Of a stretch of DNA of 64,000 nucleotides, positions 24,710 through 37,125 are shown one piece after another. The stretch comes from Diadophis punctatus similis. Taxonomy: Eukaryota; Chordata; Lepidosauria; Squamata; Dipsadidae. Location of the stretch: contig JALIGW010000001.1 in the NCBI GenBank assembly GCA_023053685.1, positions 160,793,547 through 160,857,546 of the forward strand, in the 5' to 3' direction. The position numbers and the translations under genes are program-made. Under the pieces are notes generated by a model. The model ran no database searches. It saw nothing but the letters and a program-made list of their open reading frames with translations, and had not been told where the DNA came from. Each line of letters begins with the position of its first letter. Position 1 is the stretch's first letter.

Positions 24710-25296
24710 CTGTAGAACAGTGGTTCCCAACCTTTTTGTGATCGAGTACCACTTGGAGGTCCCGTACAGTCGCCGCGTACCACCTGGTTCCAGAGAAACT
24801 AAATTCGATCAGATATCACTTTATTTCTATAATTGTACAAGTAGAACACGCAAACCAACTAAATAATAATAAAAATAGTAACCTACACACTGAGATGCAG
24901 TAATGAATATCAAAGGGTAACTTGAGTCAAAAGAACATAGTGCTAACAATAACAGAGTGAGATTAACCTTAGCTCGAGAGCTCGCTACGACGCGCACCTT
25001 CTCGCAAGGGTTCTACTGCGCGACTGCTGAGAGTTCAGAACAGTCACCATTCCTTTTTTGGCCCCGTGCATCCAGCAACTGGATTCTCGGGCCGCTGGGA
25101 CCAGGTGGGTGGCGTGTGGCAACAGTTGCAAATCATTGCCAGATTATCTTGTGTTAGGCAGTAAACATTTTTGTGAAGTAAAAAATAACTAACTAAAAAT
25201 CGTTCATGACCCCAAAAGTGTTCGCGTACCACCTGGAAGGCCCTCGCGTACCACTAGTGGTACACGTACCACAGGTTGGGAACCACTGCTGTAGAA
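24710..25296. mobile_element. hAT-type non-autonomous element, family B, with 8-bp TSD
   Basis: The 571-bp element (24718-25288) starts 'cagtggttcccaacct' and ends 'aggttgggaaccactg', a perfect 16-bp inverted repeat. It is flanked by a perfect 8-bp target duplication 'ctgtagaa' (24710-24717 and 25289-25296). Inner text repeats 'gcgtaccac' motifs at both ends ('cgtaccacctgg' at about 24777 and 25225). It carries no transposase frame, so it must have been moved by a hAT enzyme made elsewhere. Confidence 0.95.
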
Positions 25297-25925
25297 GGAC
25301 AAGGAAGTTTAGTGCTTTCTTCCACTGTATATTGTCATTTCATACTGCTTCCCCGGTAAGCTTAATGGGGAAGTCAGAAATAAAAATAGAAATTACAGCA
25401 CGTGTGGAAGATTGTCCCCGGAAGCCTTCTTTCCCATTTATATTGGAAACAACTCTGTGATTTTAAGGGACTCTGGAATCCTTTCCATTCTGGAGATGCT
25501 GCCTTCACAGTTTCCATTTGCACACAGTTAACCAATATAATAGGTCTCCAAATTACAGAATCCAACCTTTTTTTCCCCTATAGAGAACATACAACCGTCC
25601 AGGAAGCAGAATAGCATTTGAGCATAGCATGTTGAAAAATTAATGACCAATTCAAGCTGCTGTTTGGCATGAAGGCTGTCCCAAGATCAGTCTCCAGCTT
25701 CTCAAAGTAGGGCTGCAAAAGCCCCGGGGAGCCCCTGCCAGTCCATGTCAACAGTAGGTGCAGCAATAGGCCAATTCAGGATAAGACGCTTCCTGTGTCC
25801 CCCCCCCCCCAACTACCACTTATTTAAACATTCTTTTTTTATTATTATTACTCAGCTTTTCAACCTCACAAAAAGGCTCCCAAGTGGTTCATCATGAAAC
25901 GTAAAAAGAAAAATAGACTACATTC
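25297..25925. other. Intronic stretch, nothing recognised
   Basis: A C-run lies at 25800-25810. No supported feature otherwise. Confidence 0.4.
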
Positions 25926-26075
25926 AAAGTCAAAACATTTTAAATTGTTTTTAATTATGCTGTTTATTTTATTGATTGATTATGGTGTTTATTTTATTGA
26001 TTGTTAGCTGCCCTGGGTTGTGTGTCAATTGGGTGGACACACAAATCTATTAAAGAAATAAATAAAGCGATAAAA
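25926..26075 (+). repeat. L2-type 3' tail
   Basis: 'ttgattgttagctgccctgg' followed by 'gggtggacacacaaatctat' and 'aaataaataaagc' is the standard 3' tail text of L2-type LINEs. A duplicated 'gtttattttattgattg' segment lies just upstream. Confidence 0.6.
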
Positions 26076-26261
26076 CTGACAGAAAAATCAGGACGCAATC
26101 AGACAATGAGGCAAAACTTTAAATTGGATTTTTCAAAATCTTGTCACTGCATCCAAAGCTTAAAAGGGGGAGAACTAATCCAATCTCTCTTTAAGAACTT
26201 TATGGGGAAAAAATAAACAGCTCTGCATCAACCCCCAACCCACCATCACAGGCAGTGGGGT

Positions 26262-26312
26262 CAGGGGTGGGTTCCACTTACCTTCGACACCGGTTCGCAG
26301 TCAGCCAGGAAT
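26262..26312. repeat. Fragment of the 'gtgggttc...ccggtt' hAT-like family (family C)
   Basis: 'caggggtgggttccacttac' followed by 'cttcgacaccggttcgcag' matches the end of the elements at 38361 and 55032. Only one end is present. Confidence 0.5.
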
Positions 26313-26559
26313 TGGAATATCTGTTTAGATAATGCATTGAAGGGTCTTGGGTTCAAGAGTTGCAAGGCTGATGGTTGCATATACACTGGAAAGTTACAAG
26401 GTGGGGATTGTCAACTATTAGGATGATGATCTTTACTTCATTGCAAAGGGTGTACCACAGTAAAAGGAATACTCAGGTATTTGGAGGGAACTGTGAATGT
26501 GGGTCTTCAAATACAGGTCTAGGAAGAATATTAAATTATTTGATTTATGTCTCTTCCAG

Positions 26560-26990
26560 TCATGAAGGGAGGGGTGTTAAGATATTCATGAACTGGGAGA
26601 GCCAATGGTAACAAGGTCAGCCAATGAATAGGCATAGCAACTAAGTCAGCCAATGGGAGCTAAACACATTTGAGTCTGTGCAGAGAATCGAAACTGAAAC
26701 TTAAGCTATAAGGCTGGGCGTGGCTCAGCCCACTCTGTGCTTGTCTGTGTGCTGAAATGAAACTCTTGTCCACTCTGTACTCTCTCTCTCTTTGAACTCT
26801 GATAGGGACCAACAGTGAAAACTTTCCCAGTTCTGGGGGCCAAACAGCTACAGCCACTAAGTCTTAAAAGGTTTTAGTTCAAGTCTATTCCTCGTCATCC
26901 AGCTCTGAACAGCTTCCAGACACTGGGTCAGTACTTTGCAAGCTTCACCAGTATACCTGGGGTTGAGATGTTAAGCTGAGTATCATAAGT
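26560..26990 (+). mobile_element. Possible solo LTR (weak)
   Basis: Repeated 'cagccaatg' (inverted CCAAT-type) motifs at about 26590-26660, a TATA-like 'ttaagctataagg' (26701) and a downstream T/C-rich segment resemble LTR promoter layout. I could not fix TG...CA ends or a target duplication. Confidence 0.25.
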
Positions 26991-27009
26991 ATACTGGGTG
27001 TACATAATA

Positions 27010-27995
27010 AATGCATATTATGATTGGTCAAACAGGCAGCCAGAACTTTAGACTGGATTTGGCAGTTTTATCTACCTATCAAGTCCTTCCCAAGCACCTG
27101 GGAGAGGCAGATGTTGCTTGACAATGTTTCTAGGTTCTATCATATCTCAAGATTTAAAATGGACACCCAACATCAAAAACATCATCAAAAAAGCACAACA
27201 ATGTTTTTTCTATGCCAACTCAGAAAGCTCAAACTGCCCAAAGAGCTGCTGATTCAGTTCTAAAGAAGAATTATTGAGTCTGTCATCTGCACCTCTATAA
27301 CTGTCTGGTTTGGCTCTGCAACCAAACAAGACAGACACAGACTTCAACGGATAATTAGAACTGCAGGAAAAACAACTGCTACCAACATGCCTTCCATTGA
27401 GGACCTGTATACTGCACGAGTCAAAAAGAGGGCTGAGAAAATATCTACAGATCCCTCACATCCTGGACATAAATTGTTTCAACTCCTACCCTCAAAATGA
27501 CGCTATAGGGCACTGCACACCAGAACAACTAGACACAAGGACAGTTTTTTCCCGAATGCCATCACTCTGCTAAACAACTACCGTAATTCCTACAACACTG
27601 TCAAACTATTTACTAAGACTATATTACTATTATTCTTTTCATCCTTTCTATCACCTATCTCCTCATACTTATGACTATAACCATGTTGCTTGTATTTTTA
27701 TGATTTATATTGTTCTGTTTGTTTCCTAGTATGATTTGATTGCTTAAATCAAAGACCTATGACTATCACTAAGTGTTGTATCTTATGATTCTTGATTAAT
27801 GTATTTTTCCTTTTTTCTTTTTTTCCTTTTATATACACTGAGAGCATATGCACCAAAGTCAAATTCCTTGTGTGTCCAATCACACTTGGCCAATAAAGAA
27901 TTCTATTCTATTCTATTCTATTCTATTCTATTCTATTCTATTCTATTCTATTCTATTCTATTCTATTCTATTCTATTCTATTCTATTCTATTCTA
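27010..27995 (+). mobile_element. L2-type LINE, 5'-truncated, with (ATTCT)n tail
   Basis: The plus strand holds a decayed ORF2 C-terminus. Readable pieces are 'CFFYANSES', 'IESVICTSITVWFGSATKQD' and 'SFFPNAI..LNN', matching the thumb and C-terminal text of L2-type LINEs. One in-frame stop and shifts are present. The 3' UTR ends 'caccaaagtcaaattccttg', 'caatcacacttggccaataa' and then a pure (ATTCT)n tail. A second copy of this 3' end is at 63395-63487. Confidence 0.8.
27901..27995. repeat. (ATTCT)n microsatellite, 19 units
   Basis: 95 bp of perfect pentamer directly abutting the LINE 3' end 'aataaagaa'. The phase suggests it grew from the LINE tail. Confidence 0.98.
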
Positions 27996-28992
27996 AAGGT
28001 ATCATTGTGGAATGTAAACTGTTCCAAGTAAAGCTGTCTTTTACAGTTCAACTGATGGTGAATTTGTCATTGCCAGTGGTGTTGAAGTGATACTTGGAAT
28101 ACTGATATTTTGGGGTTGCACTCAAGGCTCTATTACTATTGGTACTATCTTTGCTTTCTTTTGCCACAGTCACTCTATTTCCGTGTGTAAGTCTTTATAT
28201 TTACTGATTTTCTCCAATTCTTTTTCTTCCACTCTGCTGTCTCCAGGTGCTGGCATGTCCACTATCCAGACTCTTTTGTCTTTCTTGTTTATAATTGTTA
28301 ACTCTGGACTATTACAGTATGTGGCAAGTGTTTGTCTGTTTGAACTCTAAAGTCCCAGAGCGCTTTAGCTTTTTCATTTTCTGTTACCTTGTCTATATTA
28401 TGGTTGGTTGCATAAGATGCACTAGAGTTTGGGGCTGAAAATGAACCTTCAGCCTATGTCTCATAGCCATACCTTTATTTTAATTTGTATAAATTCTGCT
28501 CCAAACCGAAACCTGTATTAGACACTCAGCTTTGTTAGGAAATCAGTTTGAACTTCACCCAGTTTTTCATAATTGACATCTGGGAATGTGAGCAACCTTG
28601 CTCTAGAGAAAAGAAATAAAGGATTACAGATGAATTCCCCAGATAGATACTTGCTCTTTACTTCTTGTTACTTGCGATTCAGATAAAGCAGAACATTTTG
28701 AAAAGATTTAAGGAATTATATTCTACTTCTTATCCAAATTAATCTTTATCTTCATTCCTAACATTTATCTGAAACAAACAAAAACCTGATTTCAAGTTAA
28801 TTGAAATGACTTGAGAAATATTCCTTGACAATTAAGCACAGTTCTATGCTTTGCAATTAGCTAAATTAGGTAGAGAGAGAAACTTTAGAATTAAAATGCC
28901 ATTCTGAACTAACTTGTTTGTCTAGAGCATGTGGTATGTAAATGAATATAATTAATAAAAGCTATATTCATTTTTAAAATGTACTACACAGT
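27996..28992. other. Intronic stretch, nothing recognised
   Basis: No supported feature. Sequence directly after the microsatellite reads as antisense LINE-like text, but I cannot assign it. Confidence 0.35.
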
Positions 28993-29788
28993 TGAATTTA
29001 GATTTAGATTTATTATTAGAGTTGGAAGGGACCTTGTAGGTCATCTAGTCCAACCCCCTGCTCAAGCAGGAGTTCCTACACCATTTGAGACAGATGGCAG
29101 TCCAGTCTCCCCTTGAAGGTCGCAAGTGTTGGGGCTCTCACAATCTCCGCTGGCAAGCTGTTCCACTGGTTGATCGCTCTCACCGTCAGAAAGTTTCTCC
29201 TCACTTCCAGGTTGAATCTCTCCTTGGTCAGCTTCCATCCGTTATTCCTTGTTTGGCTTTCTGGTGCCATAGAGAACAGCCTGACCCCCTCCTCTCTGTG
29301 GCAGCCCCTCAAGTATTGGAACACTGCTATCATGTCACCCCTGGTCCTTCTCTTCGCCAGACTGGCCAAGCTCAGTTCCTGCAACCGCTCTTCGTATGTT
29401 TTATTTTCCAGACCCTTTATCATCCTGGTTGCTCTCTTCTGCACTTTCTCTAGGGTTTCAATGTCTTTTTTGTAGTGTGGTGACCAAAACTGGATGCAGT
29501 ACTCTAGGTGTGGTCTGACCAAGGCTTTATAGAGTGGTACTAGTACCTCTCTGGTCCTTGATTGTATCCCTCTATTTATGCAGCTCAGGACTGCGTTGGC
29601 CTTTTTGGCTGCTGCTGCACACTGCTGGCTCATATTTAGTTGGCTGTCTACCAAGACTCCAAGATCCCTCTCGCAATCGCTGCTATTGAGTGTGGTTTCA
29701 CCCAGTTTGTATGTGTATTTTTGATTCTTCTTACCTAGGTGTAGAATTTTACTTTTCTCCTTGTTAAATTTCATTTTATTTGTTTTAA
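28993..29788 (-). mobile_element. CR1 LINE 3' part, 5'-truncated
   Basis: The plus-strand text 'gttggaagggaccttgtagg' and 'tcatctagtccaaccccctg' is the hallmark of the CR1 3' end in reverse complement. The tail is 'taaatctaaatctaaattc' on the minus strand, a short (AAATCT)-type repeat. The copy is truncated at about 29788 and well preserved. Confidence 0.93.
29076..29774 (-). pseudogene. CR1 ORF2 C-terminal fragment (RT thumb and C-terminal domain)
   Basis: A 232-codon intact frame. Text such as LGVLVDSQLNMSQQCAAAAK, RPHLEYCIQFWSPHYKKDIE and WNSLPAEIVRAPTLATFKGR is standard CR1 ORF2 sequence downstream of the reverse-transcriptase palm. The endonuclease and catalytic RT motifs are missing because of 5' truncation, so the fragment cannot act alone. 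The frame has no internal stop, which points to a fairly young copy. Confidence 0.9.
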
Positions 29789-30364
29789 TGAAATATTGAA
29801 ATATTCTTGGTACTCTGCAGAAAAGATCTGATTTAGATCTTTTTTAATTAAAATTTAGAATTTTACTAGGTCTAGGATAGCTTAATAACTGTTATTTTTA
29901 AAAATGATTGGTATAGGGAGAAATGAATAATTTGGAGCAATGAGTAAAAGGGACAGATTCTCTCACTTGCATTTTCCCCATCTTATTTATGAAGATGTTT
30001 GCCAAATTTAGAGGGTTTTTTTAAAAAGCCCAGATGAACTGAATTTTCATCTAGTTATACAAGTCACCCAAAGTCAATGGTACAACTATACATAACATGA
30101 AAAGAACCATGTTGTATCTGCCTTCCATGCAGATGATAAAATGAGAAGCTTGGCAGAGGAATACATGGGGCAACCCTAATTTACAAACCAGGGAAATACA
30201 TAGGGATTTTATATGCAGTCTATGGCAAACTCAGGGCTTCCAGCCAGAATGGATGAAAATTTTAGTTAGGAAACACAATTATTTGGTTCAGTTTGAATTC
30301 AGATATATTTTACAGGTATGCTAAACTCACCCAGCAAACAGAAGGATCGGAAGTTTTGGCTACA
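29789..30364. other. Intronic stretch, nothing recognised
   Basis: No supported feature. Confidence 0.4.
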
Positions 30365-30495
30365 TTAGGAGCCCTGTTGGCACAGAGGTTAGAATGCAGT
30401 ATTGCAGACAAATTATGCCCATTTATAATTTGATCCTAAGTTCTGTAAAGCATTATGGAGCAGTAAAAAAGTCTAAGTGCCTATTGCTGTTGCTA
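30365..30495 (+). mobile_element. tRNA-derived SINE, decayed
   Basis: 'ggagccctgttggcacagagg' resembles the A-box region. The 3' part reads 'gtaaagcattatggagcag' and 'aagtctaagtgcctattgct', matching the reverse complement of the fragment at 15421-15495. Confidence 0.6.
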
Positions 30496-32984
30496 TTGGG
30501 ACAATATCTATTGCTGCCACTTAGTTAATCTAGTGATTTGTATTTTGTCAATGATTAAACTCCTGAAGTATGAGCAAGATTGGAGGAGTACTTAGCTCGA
30601 CAGCTGAATACTCACTTGATACTGTTTGTAATAAATCCTAATTGCATTAAATTTAATAGACACAACTCTCACTGGAATAGTTCCGTTTACAAAGCTCAGA
30701 ATGAGGATAACTCAGAGTAAGCAGTAATATAGCTTACCCAATATTGTCTTTTTCATCTTTGAATATTTAAACATAGAAGTCACTGGGCATTTGCATACAG
30801 GATTAGCCAATATTTTATATTTCCAACTACTCTTTCAAGTGTTTTGAGGAAATAAGATAGTACTTAGAAACTGCTAAATAAGCACTGAAGAACATGCCAA
30901 ACAAATGGACACCCAATTATTTTAACCACTTCTCTAAACTTTACTTATTAGATTTTTTATTCTCTTTATTTAGTAGCTTTTTATTTTACTCCAGGAAGAA
31001 GATTGTTCTTTTATGTCCTTTTCTGCATCTATGCATACACATCTGTCACACTATTCCCTTTCAGGCTATGGCACTTCATGCAGAGTGCAGAAAAGCAGTA
31101 AAATAGTAAACCAAAGGAATTAAGGACATGATATAAGAAAAAGAAAAGAAACATACCTAGCCTCATTTATACCAACACCACCCACTATAACTTTTTATAT
31201 CCTTCTATTCTTACAAACCATCTTTGCTTCCATCATTTCAATCCACTGCTTCATGTGTTTTGTTCTTTAAACATCTTACTGTGAAGATCTCATCAACTCC
31301 ATCCAAGTACAACTTGTTCTGTCTTCCCCTCTTTCTGCCCAATCACATATTTCATATATTTGTTCTGTAATTTGATCTTCATTCATTTGTGATGGAAGAC
31401 CAAATATTAGCAAGTTGTTTTTCCTACTAGTCATGCACATTTGTACTGAATTCACATATAATTCAGCTTCAACTCATTCTTGAACTAATTTCCTTCTTTT
31501 TTGCCATACATACCTCTTAACAATCCTCTTTCCAATGTCTTTATACCAGCTTTAAGTTTATTCTAATATATTGAACTTTCACTTTTATATAACTTTCATC
31601 AGTCCCATACAAATCTTTAAAATATCCTTCCAGGATTCCCCCACTTCAGTGTCATCACAAAGCACTTTTTCACTCTTATTTTTAATATCATTTGTTCTTC
31701 TTTTTTAAAAAATCAACAAAATCACCCTATCATTTCTTGAGTCTTTTGATCTTAACTGCTTCTTGTTCTTCAACCATTCTTTTCAGTTGTTTTTTCCGTT
31801 CCATACACTTATATTTTTCTCATATTCATTCTTTAGCAATAATATAATTCCTCATACACATTTTCCTCATTCACTGCTTTTACCATTTTATCAATTTACC
31901 AAGCAATCTTTTATATACTTCCAGTTAGTAGAACTCCACATACTTTTGTGGCACTTTGTAATATAATTGTTTTCACTCTGTTCCAAGCCGCTTCTACGCA
32001 TATATTATATCTAGTTAATAATGTCATATATATTAATTAAATATATTATTATTAATATTATTATTAATTAATTAATATAATATAATTAACCATATATAAT
32101 TATTTATATATTAATGTAATTAATATACATATATGTATTAATTAATTTACTTGATGGGAAGAATAATATATCTACAAATACTTTTCATCTAGTACTCAGA
32201 GTCTCTCTTGTAATTGTTGAACTTTGTTTCACTTTTTTCTTTTATATCATATTCATTTTTCTCAAGATCCATTCTTGAAATTACCAAGAAATAATCTATC
32301 TCATGTTTAGAACCTCCCCCAGTATCCTTCACTATTGTCTTTTGCAATATGAAAGTATTTCCAACCTATGGATTCCTGCATTTATTCATGCCCACAATAT
32401 AGGTAACAAAAATGATAGTTTCTGTTACTTATTTAAGATCTGTCATTCATAATTAATTAAATTAAACCTAATAATTAAACCTACAATTACACCTGCATAG
32501 GTTTATTAGTGCTAGTCTATAAGGTTAGGTCTCCTTCATTTAAATCTATAACAAAATTCACCCATTTTTTGGGTTGCAGACTAACATAATTATTTTACTT
32601 TCTTTCATTTCAGCCATTAATTCATACTCTTTGCTATTCAGTCTACATACATTCAAACTGCATTTCTTTTTCATATGCCATGGGCATTGCCAGACAGGCC
32701 CATGATTCATTGTTTATGTGCCATCAAATTGTTTTTTACTCCTAATGACTACATAGATAGATATTCTCCATGACATTGTATCCCAAAGATAGCCTTCCGA
32801 ATTCCCCAACAATGCACCCATCACCCCTGTAACTCACTTTGCTGCTAGTCATCCTCTTTACTTTACTTTCTTCTTTCCCAGCATTAGAGCCTTTTCCAGA
32901 GAGCATACTGTATGTGTTCCAAATAGGATTCTTTGAGACTGGTCATTTGTGCCTCAAATGAGAAAATAACCCTCCCAGCTTCAA
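30496..32984. other. Intronic stretch with old repeat relics and an AT-only segment
   Basis: Very AT-rich. Positions 32010-32150 are almost pure A/T with many 'taatta' inverted units. At about 32700-32800 'tgtgccatcaaattgttttt' with 'actcctaatgactacataga' resembles a widespread old SINE/LINE motif. No gene seen. Confidence 0.4.
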
Positions 32985-33190
32985 CTTCAAACTGTCTACC
33001 GTGGACCTCACCCCATTCCTAAGAGGTTCATAAAGGGGGGCGTGCATAAGTGCACCAGCGTACCTATCATCCCAGTCTTACTGTCCCCATTTATCTGTAC
33101 TTACTTCCTTTGTTTATGTTTATACCTATACCTGCTATCTTGTACATGCTTGACAAATAAATAAATTAATTAAATAAATAAATAAAATTC
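32985..33190 (+). mobile_element. LINE 3' end, plus orientation, (AAAT)n tail
   Basis: 'cctcaccccattcctaagag', 'gcgtgcataagtgcaccagc' and the final 'cttgacaaataaataaatta' match the reverse complement of the 3' ends at 1736-2046 and 36326. 5'-truncated. Confidence 0.75.
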
Positions 33191-33389
33191 TAGGTTGATT
33201 TTTTTAAATAATCCATCAGCTTGGGTTTTTTTTGCTGTCCACAGTATTCTTAGATGTCCCCTCCAACAACACAGTTAAAGGCATCAACATTCTTCCTATC
33301 CTTCTTTTTTAAAAGTCAAACTTTCACCTCCATAAAGTGTCATAGGGAATACCACAGCTTGCATAAGTCTGATCCTTTTAGGCATAGAC
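33191..33389. other. Intronic stretch, nothing recognised
   Basis: No supported feature. Confidence 0.35.
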
Positions 33390-33760
33390 ACATCACAGTG
33401 GTGGCTTACAACAAATAAAAACAATGTATACAACTATAAAACAAAAATCAAACACAGAAACATAAATACAAAGACAGGGAAAACCTTGCATCACAAACAC
33501 ACTTTCCTGGTGCAACACACAATATTTTCATTTTACCCTAGCCCAACATTTGGGGGAAGAGTCAAGTCTTGAGTGCTCCCCAAAAGGTTAAAAGGGTGGG
33601 GGTCTGTCAGGTCTCAGGAGAGAGGATGTTGCATAGAGCAGGGGTTGCAACAGAAAAGGCACACTTTCAAGGCCAAGAAGGTGCAATGTTTAACATGTGA
33701 CCTGAGAAATCATAAATGACAGCAGCATTAAAACCAACAACCTCAAGTAATTGATCTTGA
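33390..33760 (-). repeat. Relic of the LINE family seen at 34936-35850
   Basis: 'gagtcaagtcttgagtgctc', 'aggtctcaggagagaggatg' and 'ccaagaaggtgcaatg' align loosely with the 3' part of the element at 34936 ('ccaggtcttaagctctttcc', 'gccgctagagaaggccctcc'). Strongly decayed. Confidence 0.45.
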
Positions 33761-34122
33761 TAGCAAATGCAGACTGAAGTTCAAAGTGTCACTAATGTTA
33801 GCCCATTGACACAACTTTAACTGCATCTTTGGACTTAATTCTTCCAATGTTCTTTTCTTTCTCTTTAACTAGCATCATACCATGAGGCTGATCTAAAAAG
33901 CTGAAACTTTCTATTTACTTGGCATTTGTACAGTTGTTCTTAAGACTTAGAATTGCTCTCATTCACTAGAATGACAATTTACAAGGATTATTAAACCTTT
34001 TTTAAAAATCCTCCTTTAGTATAAATGTAGCACGTAGTTGTAAGGAACTAGATATGTAGGAAAGCAGTGAATATTTGGCACAGTCCAATGTGCTGATTTC
34101 CCCCAGCTCTCTTTTTCTACCT

Positions 34123-34642
34123 ATGAAATGCAGTGGTAGGTTCCTACCGGTGCGGTCCACTCTATAGCACCGGTAGCGGCCTGCTGGTGACGTCACAGTA
34201 CCAGTGCGGTCAGTTGCCGGTGCTGGGCGCCGCCATTTAAAAAACATTTTTTAATTAAAAAAAATTCTTCTGCGCATGCCCAGAAGCTGAGCTTCCGGCA
34301 CTGCGCATGCACTGCCTTCCTACCCCACAGTGAGTCCAAGCAGGGGAGGGTGGCTGAGGGAACGCATGAGACGCTGAAAGAACGGGCGGCAGGAGCTATC
34401 TCCATTCCCCTCCCTTCAGCAGTCCGAGAAGCCACAAACGTGCGGTGATTATCCTAGGCATTTTCGCACGTTTGAGGCTTCTCCAGCTGCTATGGGGAGG
34501 GGGAATGGGCGGCAGGACCTATCTCAGTTCCCCTCCCTTCAGCAGTCTGAGAAGCCATGCCCACCTGCAAGCCAAACCCACAAAATAAGCCACACCCACA
34601 GAGTGGTAGTAAAAAAATTAGGAACCTGCCCCTGATAAAATG
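34123..34642. mobile_element. hAT-like non-autonomous element, family C copy 1
   Basis: The 504-bp element (34131-34634) starts 'cagtggtaggttcctaccgg' and ends 'ttaggaacctgcccctg'. The flanking 8-mers 'atgaaatg' (34123-34130) and 'ataaaatg' (34635-34642) match at 7 of 8 positions. The interior has 'tggtgacgtcaca', 'gcgccgccat' and two direct copies of 'cctcccttcagcagtc' (about 34410 and 34535). No transposase frame. Shares 'gtgacgtcac' and 'taccggt' with 38361-38833. Confidence 0.8.
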
Positions 34643-34935
34643 GTCCTGACAAGAAAAAAAATCCTGAAAAATCAGTTTATAATAGCAAACTCTAGTCTCA
34701 CCACATTAATTATTATATCATCATAAGCTATAATTACTGCTTAAATTACTGTACAAAGTTTTGCCCTCTTTTGTCAGTAGAGCTAATTGTAAATAAAATT
34801 ATCATAACAAAAGTTATTTAAGACAAAGACAATGCAAGAACAGAACAGACTTTAAAATAAATTAGGTCACCTTAATTATTTTCACAGTTTTATTGTTTAA
34901 TTTTTTAAACATTTTATTCAACACTGCCAATTGAA

Positions 34936-35850
34936 TTTGAATTTGAATTTATTAAAATTTCTATGCCGCCCAACTCCCAGGGGGACTCTGGGTGGCTCAC
35001 AGCAGGGTATAGAAACAGTCAATAAAAGCAATTTAAAAACATATTAAAAAGTACAATACATTATTTAAAAAGAACTTTCACTCCAACATGCATACATGGG
35101 CCGATCTCACAAGACCACATCTTAAGGTCATTGGCCCCATGCCTGCCGGAAAAGCCAGGTCTTAAGCTCTTTCCGGAAGGCCAATAAGGTGGTGGTAGTA
35201 CGGATCTCGGGAGGCAATTGGTTCCAAAGAGTCGGAGCCGCTAGAGAAGGCCCTCCTCCGCGGACCCGCCAGCCGGCATTGTCTAGCTGACGGGACCTGG
35301 AGAAGGCCGACCCTGTGTGCTCTCACAGGGTGCTGGGAGGAATGCAGTAGCAGACGGTCACGCAGATAAACTGGTCCTGAGCCATATAGGGCTTTAAAGG
35401 TAACCAACACCTTAAATTGTGTCCGGAGACCAATTGGAAGCCAGTGCAGCTGGCAAAGGATGGGCTTAGTGTGGGTATATCTTGAAGCACCCACAACAGC
35501 TTGCACAGCTGCATTCTGGACTAACTGCAGTCTTCAAACACTCTTCAAGGGTAGCCCCATTTAGAGTGTGTTGCAGTAATCAAGCCGTGAGGTGATAAGG
35601 GCATGAGTGACCGTGAGTAGAGCCTCTTGATCCAAATAGGGCCGCAATTGGTGCACTAGGTGAACCTGTGCAAAGGTCCCCCTAGCCACAGCTGTCAGAT
35701 GGTGATCTAATCTCAGCTGTGGGTCTAGGAGGACACCCAAATTGCGAACCCGGGGATTAAATTTTCTCCCCCCAGAAATAGTTGGAAAAAAGATATCTAC
35801 CCAATTGCTAATTCCCACTGAAATCATACACTCAAGCTATACTTGATCCC
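34936..35850 (-). mobile_element. L2/Rex-group LINE 3' part, 5'-truncated
   Basis: Minus-strand protein pieces in two frames: NLGVLLDPQLRLDHHLTAVA and TVTHALITSRLDYCNTL (35561-35827), then LCQLHWLPIGLRTQFKVLVT and YLRDRLLLHSSQHPVRAHRV (35162-35506). This order is the standard C-terminal ORF2 layout of L2-group LINEs. A frameshift or indel separates them near 35510-35560. The 3' UTR continues to 34936, where plus-strand 'gccgcccaactcccagggg' and 'ttgaatttgaattt' mark the tail. Confidence 0.8.
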
Positions 35851-36080
35851 CCCCAAAAAATATTACATTGATCTTATTATGGCAATTTTAACATTTTATC
35901 TATCCACTCTGTCTACAACTTTGCCTCTCCCTTAGTCTCTCAGGTTTCCCAAAAAGGTTGTTTGCCAATAGAATTTGTCCCCAATTCTTTATTATTTATT
36001 CTTCTCACTCTGTGCAATGTGGCATAAATAATTAGTTTTTCTTGACTGTTCAAATGAGACAGGGTGTTGCATGTAAGAAG
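35851..36080. other. Intronic stretch, nothing recognised
   Basis: No supported feature. Confidence 0.35.
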
Positions 36081-36325
36081 GTTTTTATTTTATTTTATTA
36101 TTTTATTATTTTATTATTATTTTTTATTTTATTTTATTTTATTTTATTTTATTATTTTATTTTATTTTTTATTTTATTTTATTATTTTATTTTATTATTT
36201 TATTTTATTTTATTTTATTTTTTATTTTATTGTTTTATTATATTTTATTTTATTTTATTATTATTTTATTTTATTTTATTTTATTATTATTTTATTTTAT
36301 TTTATTTTATTATTTTATTTTATTT
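36081..36325. repeat. (TTTTA)n / (TTATT)n microsatellite, about 245 bp
   Basis: Imperfect T/A pentamer array. It is the expanded tail of the minus-strand LINE that follows at 36326. Phe-Tyr-Ile-Leu frames across it are artefacts. Confidence 0.95.
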
Positions 36326-37015
36326 GTCAAGTACATATTGGTAATATACATAGATATAACATTGTTTATATACATAAGATGGGTAGTGATAAGAGGGAAC
36401 ATTAGGACAGGGATGGTAGGCACGCTGGTATGCTTATGCACGCCCCTTACTGACCTCTTAGGAATTGGGTGAGGTCAACAGTGAACAGTCTAAGGGTAAA
36501 GTTTTGGGGGTTTGGTGACGAAACCACAGAGTCAGGTAGTGAGTTCCAGGCATTTACCACTCTGTTGCTAAAGTCGTATTTTCTACAGTCAAGTTTGGAG
36601 CGGTTCACTTTGAGTTTGTATCTGTTGTCTGCTCATGTATTGTTGTGGTTGAAGCTGAAGTAGTCATTCACAGGAAGGACGTTGTAGCAGATAATTTTAT
36701 GAGCTATGCTTAGGTCGTGCTGCAGGCGACATAGTTCTAAGCTTTCTAAGCCCAGGATTTCAAGTCTAGTTGCGTAAGATATTCTGTTGTGAGTAGAGGA
36801 GTGGAGGGCTCTTCTCGTAAAGTATCTCTGGACACTTTCTAATGTATTTATGTCCGATATGCGGTGTGGCTTCCAGACAGATGAGCTGTATTCAAGGATT
36901 GGTCTGGCGAATGTTTTGTATGCTCTGGTTAGTAGCATGATATTACTGGAGAAGAAGCTACGTAAGATTACGTTAACAACTCTTGAAGCCTTTTTGGCGA
37001 TGTTGTTACAGTGGG
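36326..37015 (-). mobile_element. LINE 3' part with RT C-terminus (CR1/L3-like), tail expanded
   Basis: A 101-codon minus frame (36633-36938) contains RPILEYSSSVWKPHRISDIN, LESVQRYFTRR and LEILGLESLELCRLQHDLSI, typical of the ORF2 C-terminus of CR1/L3/jockey-group LINEs. The 3' UTR carries the text shared with 1736-2046, 32985-33190 and 62590-62775. 5'-truncated at about 37015. Confidence 0.85.
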
Positions 37016-37125
37016 CTTGTTTGTTGCAATGTTGTTACATTACAACAAACAATTTGTTTGCAAATTGTTTGTTGCAATGTTTATTGCAATGTTGTTACAT
37101 TGTTGTTGCAATGTTGTAGTTGCAC
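37016..37125. repeat. Low-complexity 'ttgcaatgttgttaca' repeat
   Basis: Short imperfect direct and inverted copies of 'gcaatgttgttacatt' and 'caaacaatttgtttg' at the 5' break of the LINE. Confidence 0.75.

Noticed and set aside
27799..28090. Frames of SILFY repeats at 27.8 kb, 55.7 kb and 63.4 kb
   Set aside because: Translations of (ATTCT)n microsatellite.
29085..29475. Plus-strand frames of about 120 codons
   Set aside because: Antisense shadow of the CR1 ORF2 fragment.
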